Under the pieces are notes generated by a model. The model was not told the origin of the DNA. It ran no database searches and saw only the letters and a program-made list of their open reading frames with translations. 64,000 nt of DNA from contig NZ_CP154878.1 in NCBI RefSeq assembly GCF_039955095.1, forward strand, positions 2,170,001 to 2,234,000, in the 5' to 3' direction. Shown here piece by piece: positions 36,372 through 45,188 of the stretch (its first letter is position 1; every line of letters starts with the position of its first letter). The translations under genes and the position numbers were made by a program. The DNA is from Limosilactobacillus sp. WILCCON 0051 (lineage in GTDB: Bacteria; Bacillota; Bacilli; Lactobacillales; Lactobacillaceae).

Positions 36372-37763
36372 CTATTGCTTATTTTCAGTCATTGCCTTGA
36401 TTTTGGCCTCATTTTCACGGCCTTTTTTATTGGTCATTCGAATCATCATGAAAGGAATAATCGCCAAGGCAAAGCAGAGTGCTGGGCCAAGATTGATAAC
36501 GATATTCATACGCGTAAGTACTGCCTGAGAAAGATCGGCATGAGCCACATACCCGACAGCACCCAGAATTGCAATCCCGATCGCTCCCCCAATCGTGTTG
36601 CCAATCTGAGCCGCAAAACCAATTGAAGAACCAATTACGCCATCTGCACGGACACCGGTTCTTAACCAGCGATCATCAATGATTTCACCAACCAGGCCTT
36701 GCGATACCAGCGTAACCATGTTAAATGCCCCGTAAAAGAAGCCAGTTACAACAATAACCAAAGAATTCTTTGAGAAAAAGAAGATAACACAGCACACAAG
36801 CTCTAGAACACAAGACAAGACGCCAACATACTTTTTATCAAAATGATTCAGCAAATATGGGGTATAGAAATTTACTACCAACATCCCCAGCATCATTGCC
36901 GTTGAGAAGCTGGCCATCAGCATCGGCTTATGAACGATGTAGATAAAGTAGTACAGCATTACTCCTAAGCGGCCAAAAACTCCTGTCAAAAAGAGAATCA
37001 TCGCCAGAATGAGCATACCTGAATCGCGATCTTTAATCGTTTTCCAAAATGATTTTAAAATTTCAGCAATTACATTGTGTTTTTCGTTTTGTGCCAGTGA
37101 TCCACCACTGACAACCTCTTTAGATGAAAAATAGCAGATGTAGAAACATGGTACCGATAAAAGTGCAAAAATCAGTGCTACCATGAAATAGCCCTTGGAA
37201 GTTGAAGAATTGCCACCACCAAAGAAAATCAGCATTGGCATCGTTACCGCACTCATAATTACGCTCGCAACATTGGAAACAATACCTTTGACAGCATTCA
37301 ACGATACCCGTTCCGTATTCACAGTGGTCATTGACATTGGAATGTACATTTCCGCACCATTAACCATCGCATATAAAATACTGCAAACCAGGTAGGTTAC
37401 CGTACACCAGATTGCCTTTAGCGTAGTTGAGCCGTTAATATTTAAAAACATCAAACAGCTAAAGAGAGCCAAAAAAGGCGTGCCAAACAAAATATAAGGT
37501 CGATAGCGCCCCCATTTGGTATGCGTATTTTCAGCAATTGATCCAAAGACTGGATTCCAAAAAGCGGTCAAAATTCGCGCAACCAACATGACAGTCGAAA
37601 TAATAATTGGTGTCAAGCCAACAACATCTGAGTAATAAACAGTTAAATATGAGCTCATCAGCGTCCATAACAGCTGGCTGCCTGCTTCACCCATCCCATA
37701 ACCGATCTTACGCAGCATTGGATAGGAAACATCAGTCTTATTTTTAGTTAAGCTCGTGTCCAT
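36372..37763 (-). CDS. GPH-family glycoside:cation symporter
   Basis: 463 residues, 12 membrane helices. The GPH signatures YGMGEAGSQL near the N-terminus and DARILTAFWNPVFGSIAENT-like loop (DARI is VARI here) with GRYRPYI after helix 2 are seen. The next gene is GH43 xylosidase, so the substrate is likely xylobiose, xylosides or xylose. An AAGGAGG site lies before the ATG. A cre-like box is 42-56 bases upstream. Confidence 0.9.
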   Translation of the reverse strand: MDTSLTKNKTDVSYPMLRKIGYGMGEAGSQLLWTLMSSYLTVYYSDVVGLTPIIISTVMLVARILTAFWNPVFGSIAENTHTKWGRYRPYILFGTPFLALFSCLMFLNINGSTTLKAIWCTVTYLVCSILYAMVNGAEMYIPMSMTTVNTERVSLNAVKGIVSNVASVIMSAVTMPMLIFFGGGNSSTSKGYFMVALIFALLSVPCFYICYFSSKEVVSGGSLAQNEKHNVIAEILKSFWKTIKDRDSGMLILAMILFLTGVFGRLGVMLYYFIYIVHKPMLMASFSTAMMLGMLVVNFYTPYLLNHFDKKYVGVLSCVLELVCCVIFFFSKNSLVIVVTGFFYGAFNMVTLVSQGLVGEIIDDRWLRTGVRADGVIGSSIGFAAQIGNTIGGAIGIAILGAVGYVAHADLSQAVLTRMNIVINLGPALCFALAIIPFMMIRMTNKKGRENEAKIKAMTENKQ

Positions 37764-37804
37764 AGATATCTTCCTCCTTTGATGTTTATTATGTTAAGAT
37801 AAAA

Positions 37805-37819
37805 AGAATCCGCTTTCTT
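37805..37819. promoter_or_regulatory. candidate cre box between the xyloside operon and its AraC gene
   Basis: Minus-strand AAGAAAGCGGATTCT matches the cre consensus at 14 of 15 positions (second base differs). It is in the divergent region before the GPH transporter. Confidence 0.5.
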
Positions 37820-37893
37820 TATTGAGAGGTTTTATTTTTTTAGCAATAGATATCAAAACAAAAGCAAAAACTAAAATTCAAGGAGAACTTTTT

Positions 37894-39708
37894 ATGATTA
37901 TTTCGGAAAGTAATCTTCTGCACTATATTCAGTCAAACTTTACCGACAGTCTTACCTTAAATGACCTGGCAGCAACGTTTTATATTTCTAAAAAACGCAT
38001 TTCGGATATGATTCGAAATGCGACTGGTCGGTCATTTTCTCAATACTTGATCGACGTACGTTTAGAAGAGGCCGTCAACCTTTTGCGTAATACAGAGCTG
38101 CCAATTGCTGAAGTAGCTTTGCGATCTGGCTTTTCTTCCAACAGCGTCTTCAGTCAGATTTTTCACAAACGATACCAGATGTCCCCCAGTTCTTTTCGTC
38201 AGCATCTTGAAATCAAAAAAACCGGCAGTCTGGATGAAACAGTCCAAATTACTGGTTTTACTAATCTTAAATATCATCGCAAGTTTCCGATTGGCATCGT
38301 GGTTGGCAGCATTAGCCAGTTAGCCAATTACAACTTTCAGCAGCAGCTTTTGCATACGCTTAGAAAGCTTAATACCAAACGCATCGTCGTTAATGGCTTC
38401 TTTTTCCCCGATAACGTCATTGGCAGCTCATTGCAGAGTTTTGATGATTTAACCTTTATTAAGGCTGCCTTTGATTTCATCACCAGTCATCAGCTAGAAC
38501 CGATTATTCAGCTGTCCATCAAGCCACGCTATATTAAGAGCAACAATCAAACCGTGGTCATCAACGAAATTCCTCAAATATCCTCTGACGATTTTGTCCA
38601 TCGTCGGTTGGTCCAGCTGCTGACCTTTATTAAGAATCTGTACCCCACCTCTACTATCAGCAAATGGCGATTTTTATTTTGGTATGACCCAGTTGATACT
38701 AACTCGCCTAAACAATTCTCACTGTTTTATCAAAAGGTATACCAATTGATCAAGCAGATTCTACCAAAAGTAAACGTCGGCGCTGGCAGTTTTATCGTTC
38801 CACATGATCTGAATAATTTTCGCATCTTTTGTCAAAAATATTTGCCAAAACTCCCTTTAGATTTTATTACGTGCGATTTCATTCCTGACTTTTCCAACAG
38901 CAGGATTGGCAGTTTTAAAGAATCATTTTCCTCATTTGCACAGATAATCCAAGAATGTAACGTATTAGTTCAGCAAACTAGGAGTGCCAGTGGTCAAAAA
39001 CACCTTCCTTTTTTAATCTCATCTTTTTCACTAAGCGCATCTGACCGCAATATTTTTAATGATTCGTTGGAAAAAGGCGCGCTGCTGCTTCAATTTCTGC
39101 TCCAAACCACGCTATATTGTGATGAGCTTTATATCTATGCCTTTTCTGACTATTCATCCGCATTTATTGACACGCATGGACCTCTGTGGGGTGGCAATGC
39201 CATCGTTTCTCGTGATGGCTTTTTTAAACCTAGCTGCTTTGCTCTTTATTTTCAGCAATTCGCTTCTACATCGATTATCGCTTCTGGATCGCATTACGTT
39301 GCCTACCAAATTGAAAAAGATCATTATTGTATTCTCTTTTTTAATCCTACCGATCTGGTAACCAAATATTTCAACCAAGCTGAATCGCTGGTCTCATCTT
39401 TTAATCTTCAAAACCTATATCAATCAGCCAATATTTTAAAGCTGCAGGTTACCATTGAATCTTCTCAAACTATGACGGCAACCTCCTATTACGTTGATGA
39501 GCATCACGGAAATCCACTATCATTGCTGAATGATTTAATCGTTCACGATATCATGAGCAATGAAGACGCGGCTTGGATCAATGCAGTCAATCATCCACAA
39601 AGAAAACGCGAATTACTGACAAACAATAGTGGCATGCTGGAATTCAAATTTACCGCACAGCCTCACTCATTCGGTTTGATTGAAATCAAGCCTTTTACTG
39701 AGCTTTAG
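37894..39708 (+). CDS. AraC-family regulator with a degenerate GH39-like sensor domain
   Basis: 605 residues. The two AraC helix-turn-helix motifs are at the N-terminus (about 15-105; SLTLNDLAATFYISKKRISD and PIAEVALRSGFSSNSVFSQIF). The remaining 490 residues look like a GH39 glycosidase: FLFWYDPV (262-267) is where GH39 has WNEP, FLISSFS (373-379) is where TEW/F with the nucleophile is expected, and LWGGNAIVSRDGFFKPS (431-447) is the GG-KPS block. Both catalytic glutamates seem lost, so it probably binds xylosides as a signal. ATG 37894 follows AAGGAG. Divergent from the xyloside operon. Confidence 0.85.
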   Translation: MIISESNLLHYIQSNFTDSLTLNDLAATFYISKKRISDMIRNATGRSFSQYLIDVRLEEAVNLLRNTELPIAEVALRSGFSSNSVFSQIFHKRYQMSPSSFRQHLEIKKTGSLDETVQITGFTNLKYHRKFPIGIVVGSISQLANYNFQQQLLHTLRKLNTKRIVVNGFFFPDNVIGSSLQSFDDLTFIKAAFDFITSHQLEPIIQLSIKPRYIKSNNQTVVINEIPQISSDDFVHRRLVQLLTFIKNLYPTSTISKWRFLFWYDPVDTNSPKQFSLFYQKVYQLIKQILPKVNVGAGSFIVPHDLNNFRIFCQKYLPKLPLDFITCDFIPDFSNSRIGSFKESFSSFAQIIQECNVLVQQTRSASGQKHLPFLISSFSLSASDRNIFNDSLEKGALLLQFLLQTTLYCDELYIYAFSDYSSAFIDTHGPLWGGNAIVSRDGFFKPSCFALYFQQFASTSIIASGSHYVAYQIEKDHYCILFFNPTDLVTKYFNQAESLVSSFNLQNLYQSANILKLQVTIESSQTMTATSYYVDEHHGNPLSLLNDLIVHDIMSNEDAAWINAVNHPQRKRELLTNNSGMLEFKFTAQPHSFGLIEIKPFTEL

Positions 39709-39811
39709 CCTAATACTTAACTGCAATACGCATGATTTTGGCTAATAGCTTCATTTCAGTTTTGCGGTACAATTGAAACGTTGAGGGTATGATCGTACAC
39801 AGGAGGATTTT

Positions 39812-40453
39812 ATGATTAAGAACTATATTTTCGACATTGATGGCACCTTGATCAATACGATTGACATGTACATGCCGGCAATGATCGAAATCTTGGAGAA
39901 GCACGGCTACCATACTGATCCGGCCGATGTTGAGCAAAAAAAGCATGATTTGTTTGGCATTACCGGGATGGATGCCTTAAAGATTGCTGGCGTAGCCGAT
40001 GACAAATTGCGCTGGCAGATGCAGCAGGAATGGATCAAGCTGGCCTACCAAAGAGAGGATCGCGTGACGGTTTTTGACGGTATTCCTGAAACTTTGACGC
40101 AACTATCCAAGCGGCCTGATGTCCAGTTGGCAATCGCTACTTCCAAGCTGCGCGATGAGTACGATCATCATTTTGCCAATCTATTTGCCTTTGCCAAGCT
40201 GTTTGACGTTGTAATCACCTCCAATGATACCGACCGTCATAAGCCTGATCCAGAACCGGTTTTGGCAGCTTTGAGTCAAATGCACGCCGCACCTGAAACT
40301 GCCGTTTATGTCGGCGACACGGTAAACGACGAAAAAGCCGCCCATGCTGCCGGAGTTAAGTTTGCCGCTGCATTATACGGTGCCGCCAATCCCGAGAAGA
40401 TTATGGATGGTGACTTCTTGCTTCATCAGCCTACTGATTTGTTGAACATCTAA
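39812..40453 (+). CDS. HAD-superfamily hydrolase, phosphoglycolate phosphatase-like
   Basis: 213 residues. Motif I FDIDGTL (Asp7, Asp9), motif II ATSK, and motif III/IV KPDPEP with GDTVNDEKAA are all present; the C1 cap is helical. Members remove phosphate from phosphoglycolate or pyrophosphate (PpaX). AGGAGG is 6 bases before the ATG. It stands alone with its own terminator. Confidence 0.9.
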   Translation: MIKNYIFDIDGTLINTIDMYMPAMIEILEKHGYHTDPADVEQKKHDLFGITGMDALKIAGVADDKLRWQMQQEWIKLAYQREDRVTVFDGIPETLTQLSKRPDVQLAIATSKLRDEYDHHFANLFAFAKLFDVVITSNDTDRHKPDPEPVLAALSQMHAAPETAVYVGDTVNDEKAAHAAGVKFAAALYGAANPEKIMDGDFLLHQPTDLLNI

Positions 40454-40463
40454 TCAAAATAAC

Positions 40464-40498
40464 CGCACTGTTTTCGGCACATGCCAAAACGGTGCTTT
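40464..40498 (+). terminator. HAD gene terminator
   Basis: GCACTGTTTT and AAAACGGTGC (one wobble) followed by TTTTTCTTTT. Confidence 0.82.
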
Positions 40499-40559
40499 TT
40501 CTTTTAACAATAAAATAGGCAGCCAGTCTTTGTATTAGCTATCAAAGTACAGTCACCGA

Positions 40560-40594
40560 GTAAGCGTTTACAGAAAGCACTTGCATGATATAAT
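40560..40594 (+). promoter_or_regulatory. lacI-family gene promoter with overlapping operator
   Basis: -35 TTTACA (40567-40572), 16-base spacer, -10 TATAAT (40589-40594). The near-palindrome GTAAGCGTTTAC (40560-40571), with the central CG of LacI operators, overlaps the -35, which suggests self-repression. Confidence 0.65.
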
Positions 40595-40632
40595 GTATAT
40601 ATAAATCGCGCTATGAAAGAAGGCTGATTAAA

Positions 40633-41625
40633 ATGGTCGCCAATAAACCCACTATCAAAGACGTTGCTCGTCAAGCCGGGGTTTCAATCGCGACGGTTTC
40701 ACGAGTAATGGCCAAAAAAGCCAATACCTATACTCCTCAGACTGCCCAACGCGTCTGGGATGCAGCTGCCAAACTGGGCTATCAGAAAAACAGCGCGGCC
40801 GCAGAACTGGCGACGCGCTCCAGTGACAAGATTGCCGTAATCGTCAGCAATCCGCCAACCAATTTTTCAACTGGGATCTTGGATGGCATGCAGCAGACAG
40901 CCCTGGCTCATAATCGTCATATTATTATCCTTTACGCCGGCAATCACAGTCCCCAACTGCTCCATCAAGCAATTAAAGATGCTACGGCCGGTCCGCGCGC
41001 CGGTATTCTGCTGATTGGCAGCGAGATTGATCCGCAAAGTCTTAAAATGCTGCAGGATTCACAGCTGCCGGTTAGATTGGTTTCCAACTACTCTTATGAA
41101 TTGCCGCTACAGTTTATCAGTTCTGATAATACTGAATTAGCTGCTCAAAGCGTTGAATACTTAATTAAAAAAGGCCACCGCCGCATTGGCCTTTTCGGCA
41201 TTGATCATTCACATACTGGTCTCCAGCGTCGCGCCGGCTATCAAAAGGCCATGTATGAACACCACCTGCCAATTGAACAGGATTGGATTCAATATGGCGA
41301 CTACAGCTATGAGGCTGGCCAGACCATCATGCAGCACTGGGCTGATCTCAAACTGAGCGCGGTCGTTGCTGCCAGTGATCTGGTTGCAATGGGCATCATG
41401 CGTCAGGCTGCGCAGATGGGGATCAAGGTGCCGCAAGATCTTTCCATCGTCAGCATTGATGGCACTTTTCTTTGCGAGGTTACAGATCCACAACTGACCA
41501 GCGTTACCCAGGACTTTTATCAAATCGGCGTTAATAGCGTCTTAGACCTGCTCGGCAATGCTCCTTCCGAACTGGTACCGTTCAAGCTGGTTGAGCGTGG
41601 CAGCGTAGCAGAACAACCAAAATAA
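40633..41625 (+). CDS. LacI-family transcriptional regulator
   Basis: 330 residues. N-terminal helix-turn-helix TIKDVARQAGVSIATVSRVM (about 7-26), hinge helix with ELATRSS, and a periplasmic-binding-protein-like sensor domain. The sugar it senses is not clear, as no sugar genes are adjacent; it is flanked by HAD and DHH genes. The hinge lacks the usual N-S-x-A-R-x-L match: it reads NSAAAELATRS. Confidence 0.92.
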   Translation: MVANKPTIKDVARQAGVSIATVSRVMAKKANTYTPQTAQRVWDAAAKLGYQKNSAAAELATRSSDKIAVIVSNPPTNFSTGILDGMQQTALAHNRHIIILYAGNHSPQLLHQAIKDATAGPRAGILLIGSEIDPQSLKMLQDSQLPVRLVSNYSYELPLQFISSDNTELAAQSVEYLIKKGHRRIGLFGIDHSHTGLQRRAGYQKAMYEHHLPIEQDWIQYGDYSYEAGQTIMQHWADLKLSAVVAASDLVAMGIMRQAAQMGIKVPQDLSIVSIDGTFLCEVTDPQLTSVTQDFYQIGVNSVLDLLGNAPSELVPFKLVERGSVAEQPK

Positions 41626-41659
41626 AATCGGATTCGCCAATTGACGAACCCGATTTTTT
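41624..41659. terminator. bidirectional terminator between lacI and the DHH gene
   Basis: AAAATCGGATTCG and CGAACCCGATTTTTT, near-perfect stem, T runs on both strands. Confidence 0.85.
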
Positions 41660-42743
41660 AGTTTTCTTTTTTGCCAAACAAGGCTGCTAGCTTAGCTGCC
41701 ATATCCGGATCAAGATTATCTGCCAACGTGCTTTCGGTCTCTGCTTTTTCTTCTTTTTTGACGCTTGTCATCTGTTCAAGCTCATCAGCAACCGCCTGCT
41801 CACCTAAGCGAATTGGGTTAATGTCCAATCGTCCGCCGGCTGCATCGGCATGACCGCCGCCTTGATAATAGGTTTCCGCAAACTTTGCCACGTCGACTTT
41901 GCCATTACTGCGCAAAGAAACGCTCTTGGGACTGATTACCAGCGCAGCATCCAGATCCGGCTGCTGCACCAACAGCTCATGCGCGATCTCTGATTTATAG
42001 TCGCTGGCATAGACGATTCCAAAGCGGTGCCCATCTGCCGTTGCCTCGACCACGTCTTTTAAGTGCGACTTTAAGTACTTGGCCCGTCGTTCGTTCAAGG
42101 TTTGAATCAGCAGATCATTGTCTTGACGATATGCCGTCCAGCCTTTGTCAAAAACGCTTTGCACAAAGGCTTCAGAATAATCAAGCGGATAAAACCAGAA
42201 CAACTGATTGAAGTCATCAGCTGCCTGACGCTCTTTTTCGCTCATGTCGGGATCATTTTGCCAATCCCACGTATCATAGGCACGAATCAGCTCCACCAGT
42301 TCCGCCAACTGCTGCTGCCGATCTTGATTCAGCTTAACAAAGCCAGGCAGTTTCTTAAGCCAATCCCATACCAGACTGGTCGCGCTGGGACTGATTTTTG
42401 CATCAGCGGGCTTAACCGTATTGGCCGCAAACTTTTGTCGTAATGCCGCTTCAGTTTCATGATGGTCAAAAACCAGCCAGTGATTGGCAAACTGCTGATT
42501 GAGCTCCTGCATCGTATGCTCGCTGTCTGGCGTCATATCCATAATCCAGACATCCGTTGCCGTGGCTGCTTCGGGACTTTTGAACCAGTAGTCCAGCTCA
42601 CTGTCGATTCTGCCGGCACCGATACTGGTCAGATCAAACTCAGCATCGGGAAACATAACGTCTTGGACCGTTTTGACCAATACCGGGGCCCCAAAGCCAT
42701 CCAGATCGTTATGCGAAAAAATTTTAATATTGCGCTTAGCCAT
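41658..42743 (-). CDS. DHH-family phosphoesterase (NrnB-like oligoribonuclease)
   Basis: 361 residues. The DHH domain has FSHNDLDGFGA, the VFDHHE motif and the DMTPD loop; the C-terminal DHHA1 has GGGHADAAGG. This is the pattern of NrnB/YngD, which degrade short RNAs and pAp or cyclic dinucleotide products. A tail of about 45 residues after DHHA1 is charged and Ala-rich. The stop overlaps the lacI terminator stem. Confidence 0.88.
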   Translation of the reverse strand: MAKRNIKIFSHNDLDGFGAPVLVKTVQDVMFPDAEFDLTSIGAGRIDSELDYWFKSPEAATATDVWIMDMTPDSEHTMQELNQQFANHWLVFDHHETEAALRQKFAANTVKPADAKISPSATSLVWDWLKKLPGFVKLNQDRQQQLAELVELIRAYDTWDWQNDPDMSEKERQAADDFNQLFWFYPLDYSEAFVQSVFDKGWTAYRQDNDLLIQTLNERRAKYLKSHLKDVVEATADGHRFGIVYASDYKSEIAHELLVQQPDLDAALVISPKSVSLRSNGKVDVAKFAETYYQGGGHADAAGGRLDINPIRLGEQAVADELEQMTSVKKEEKAETESTLADNLDPDMAAKLAALFGKKEN

Positions 42744-42846
42744 AACTAACTTCCTTTGTGATTTTGTCTTTATTATAACCGATTCAACAGCTAAACAAGC
42801 GCTTCGCCAACAAAACCGATCTGCTTTTTGATTTCGTCAGCAGGAT

Positions 42847-44724
42847 CTAGCCAACAGCATCTGATTTTAAGAGACGCAGTGAGTTGAGAACAGCAATGAT
42901 CGTGACGCCAACATCAGCAAAGACGGCCTCCCACATGGTAGCAATTCCTACAGCAGCCAGTACCAGGAAGATCCCCTTGATGCTGAGCGCGAAAATAATA
43001 TTTTCAATTGCAATGCGGCTGGTTTTTTGCGAAATTGAGAAAACTTGCGGAATTGCGCCAGGATTATCATGCATCAAGACGATATCGGCAGCTTCAATTG
43101 CTGCATCTGAGCCAAGCGCACCCATAGCAATGCCGATATCACTGCCCGCCAATACCGGCGTATCATTAAGACCATCGCCTACAAATGCTACCTTGCCAAT
43201 GGATTGCTGCTGGTATTCTCTGACAATTCGTAATTTGTCTTGGGGAAGCAGTTCTGCTTTGAAACTGTTGATTCCTAAACGGTTGGCAGTATTTTTGGCT
43301 GTTGCGTAATTGTCGCCGGTTAACATAACAATGTCTTTGATGCCTAGCTGCTTAAGTGATTTAATTGCTGCGGCGGCGTCATTCTTTAGTGTGTCCGCGA
43401 CGGTCAGGCAACCAGCATAATGGCCATCATAAGCAACATAGACAAGCGTTCCCGTGGTTGGCGTAACGGCTTGAAATCCCACAACAGAGTTTTTTTCCAT
43501 TAGTCTTGCATTGCCAACCAATAGCTGTTTTCCTTGATAGTTGGCTTGTACGCCATAGCCAACGATTTCTTGAATATTTGTCAGCTGTTCGGATGATTTA
43601 GGGAGTGGATCACTTTTAACTAATGCCTGTGCAATTGGGTGTGGAGAAGACTGTTCGGCTAATGCGGCCAGATGGATCAGCTGTTGGGAATCAATGTTAA
43701 TTGGTGCTGTGGCGATGACGGAAAACTCGCCCTTGGTCAGGGTACCGGTTTTATCAAAAACAATGGTGTTGACCTTTTGAAGTTCTTCCAAGAAATTACT
43801 GCCCTTAACCAGGACGCCAATTTTGGAGGCTGCACCAATGCCGCTGAAATAGCTAAGAGGTACTGAGATTACCAAAGCGCAAGGGCAAGAAATCACCAGA
43901 AAGTCCAAGGCACGGTAGATCCATACCAGCCAAGACTGATTGAAGACTAATGGTGGGAGAATTGCCAAAATAATTGCGCTTAAGACGACTACGGGAGTAT
44001 ATACTCGACTGAATCTAGTAATAAAGTTTTCGACATTGGTTTTTTGTTCACTGGCATTTTCAACCAGCTCAAGAATTTTAGAAACCGTAGAGTCGTTAAA
44101 CGTTTTTTGAACCTTAACTTTTAGCGTACCATTAACTGCAATCGTACCGCTTAAAATCGAGGTTCCTTTTTCAGCCAGAACGGGTTTGGTTTCGCCAGTC
44201 AATGCTGCAGTATTGAGATAAGAAGAACCATCCACTACGATGCCATCCAAAGGAACCTTTTCACCTGGTTTGACCAGCAGCGTGTCACCAACTGATATCG
44301 TAGCAGGATCGACAGTTTGCACCTTTTGATCATCACCTAGGATGTGGGCCGTTTCAGGACGCAGATCCAGCAAGTCGGTAATTGAACGACGTGAACGATT
44401 AACGGCAAGGTCTTCAAAAAAGTCGCCGATCGTATAGAAAAGCATTACCGCAACAGCTTCTGGCCACTGTTGGATTGCTAGTGCTCCTAAAGTTGCCAGA
44501 GACATTAAAAAATTTTCATCAAACAGCTTACCGTGCATCAAATTTCGACCAGCTGTTTTAAGAACCGGAAGACCGGCAATTAGGTAAGCTAATAGAAAGC
44601 AGCAGATGTTAAACAGGTTGGCTTGTGGCCAGCTAAAGCCAATTAATAGCAGCAGACTGCTGCCAAAAATTCGTTTGATGATTTGGTGCTGTTCAGCAGT
44701 TAGTGTTTTCCATGCATTGATCAT
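42847..44724 (-). CDS. cadA: P1B-type heavy-metal efflux ATPase (CadA/ZntA type)
   Basis: 625 residues with the P-type core: metal-site CPCALVISVPL, phosphorylation DKTGTLTKGE, GDGLNDTPVL and the TGDN hinge. CPC and the neighbour ArsR gene point to Zn/Cd/Pb export, though Co is possible. It has no N-terminal CxxC metal-binding domain, unlike plasmid CadA. ATG 44724 follows GGGAG. The gene lies behind a dyad and an ArsR-type operator. Confidence 0.9.
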   Translation of the reverse strand: MINAWKTLTAEQHQIIKRIFGSSLLLLIGFSWPQANLFNICCFLLAYLIAGLPVLKTAGRNLMHGKLFDENFLMSLATLGALAIQQWPEAVAVMLFYTIGDFFEDLAVNRSRRSITDLLDLRPETAHILGDDQKVQTVDPATISVGDTLLVKPGEKVPLDGIVVDGSSYLNTAALTGETKPVLAEKGTSILSGTIAVNGTLKVKVQKTFNDSTVSKILELVENASEQKTNVENFITRFSRVYTPVVVLSAIILAILPPLVFNQSWLVWIYRALDFLVISCPCALVISVPLSYFSGIGAASKIGVLVKGSNFLEELQKVNTIVFDKTGTLTKGEFSVIATAPINIDSQQLIHLAALAEQSSPHPIAQALVKSDPLPKSSEQLTNIQEIVGYGVQANYQGKQLLVGNARLMEKNSVVGFQAVTPTTGTLVYVAYDGHYAGCLTVADTLKNDAAAAIKSLKQLGIKDIVMLTGDNYATAKNTANRLGINSFKAELLPQDKLRIVREYQQQSIGKVAFVGDGLNDTPVLAGSDIGIAMGALGSDAAIEAADIVLMHDNPGAIPQVFSISQKTSRIAIENIIFALSIKGIFLVLAAVGIATMWEAVFADVGVTIIAVLNSLRLLKSDAVG

Positions 44725-44751
44725 CGTGATCTCCCTCACTTCCTCATAAAT

Positions 44752-44783
44752 ATATAAACATATAATCACTTATTTATATTATA
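44752..44783 (-). promoter_or_regulatory. cadA promoter -10 and ArsR operator
   Basis: An imperfect inverted repeat with ATATAAA and TTTATAT ends (44752-44779, 14-base halves, 10 matches) is the ArsR/SmtB operator type. A -10 TATAAT (44778-44783 on minus) sits directly upstream, so bound repressor would block the cadA start. Confidence 0.62.
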
Positions 44784-44789
44784 GCTAAA

Positions 44790-44831
44790 TTTTAACATCA
44801 TCATGCTGGTTTGGCAATGATGATGTTAAAA
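44790..44831 (-). other. perfect 15-bp dyad between arsR and cadA
   Basis: TTTTAACATCATCAT (44790-44804) and ATGATGATGTTAAAA (44817-44831), 12-base loop. No clear U tract follows. It may be a terminator of arsR, an RNA stabiliser or a second protein site. Confidence 0.6.
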
Positions 44832-44856
44832 GCAATTGATAGCAGAATCCCTAATC

Positions 44857-45168
44857 CTAATTTAAACGGTGGGCACGGGCCTGCTCTAAAATTGTAATGA
44901 TATGCTGATCGGCTAATTGATAGACAACATATTGACCTTGCCGATTGCCAATGACCAAGCCGGCATTTTTAAGGACGGCTAACTGGTGGGAAATGGCAGG
45001 TTGAGAGACTTCTAGTTGATCGGCAATTTCATTAACTGTTAGTTTTCGTCCGGCCAGCATTGAGATTATCCGGTAGCGGGTTTTATCCCCAAAGGCCTTA
45101 AAAAGCTCCACCATTTTATCGACTTCTTCATCACTGGGGAGATTGAAGTAACTGTTTTTTTCAGTCAT
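44857..45168 (-). CDS. ArsR/SmtB-family metal repressor
   Basis: 103 residues. Winged helix with LTVNEIADQLEVSQPAISHQLAVLKN, typical. The C-terminal alpha-5 metal site is DQH then His 11 residues later (Asp and two His visible), where the fourth ligand is the C-terminal Asn rather than Glu. There is no CxC in alpha-3, so Zn- or Co-type sensing fits better than Cd/Pb-type. It probably represses cadA. The start ATG follows AAGGTGAT, 20 bases after the stop of the upstream DUF2325 gene. Confidence 0.92.
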   Translation of the reverse strand: MTEKNSYFNLPSDEEVDKMVELFKAFGDKTRYRIISMLAGRKLTVNEIADQLEVSQPAISHQLAVLKNAGLVIGNRQGQYVVYQLADQHIITILEQARAHRLN

Positions 45169-45188
45169 ATTATCACCTTGGAATAATT

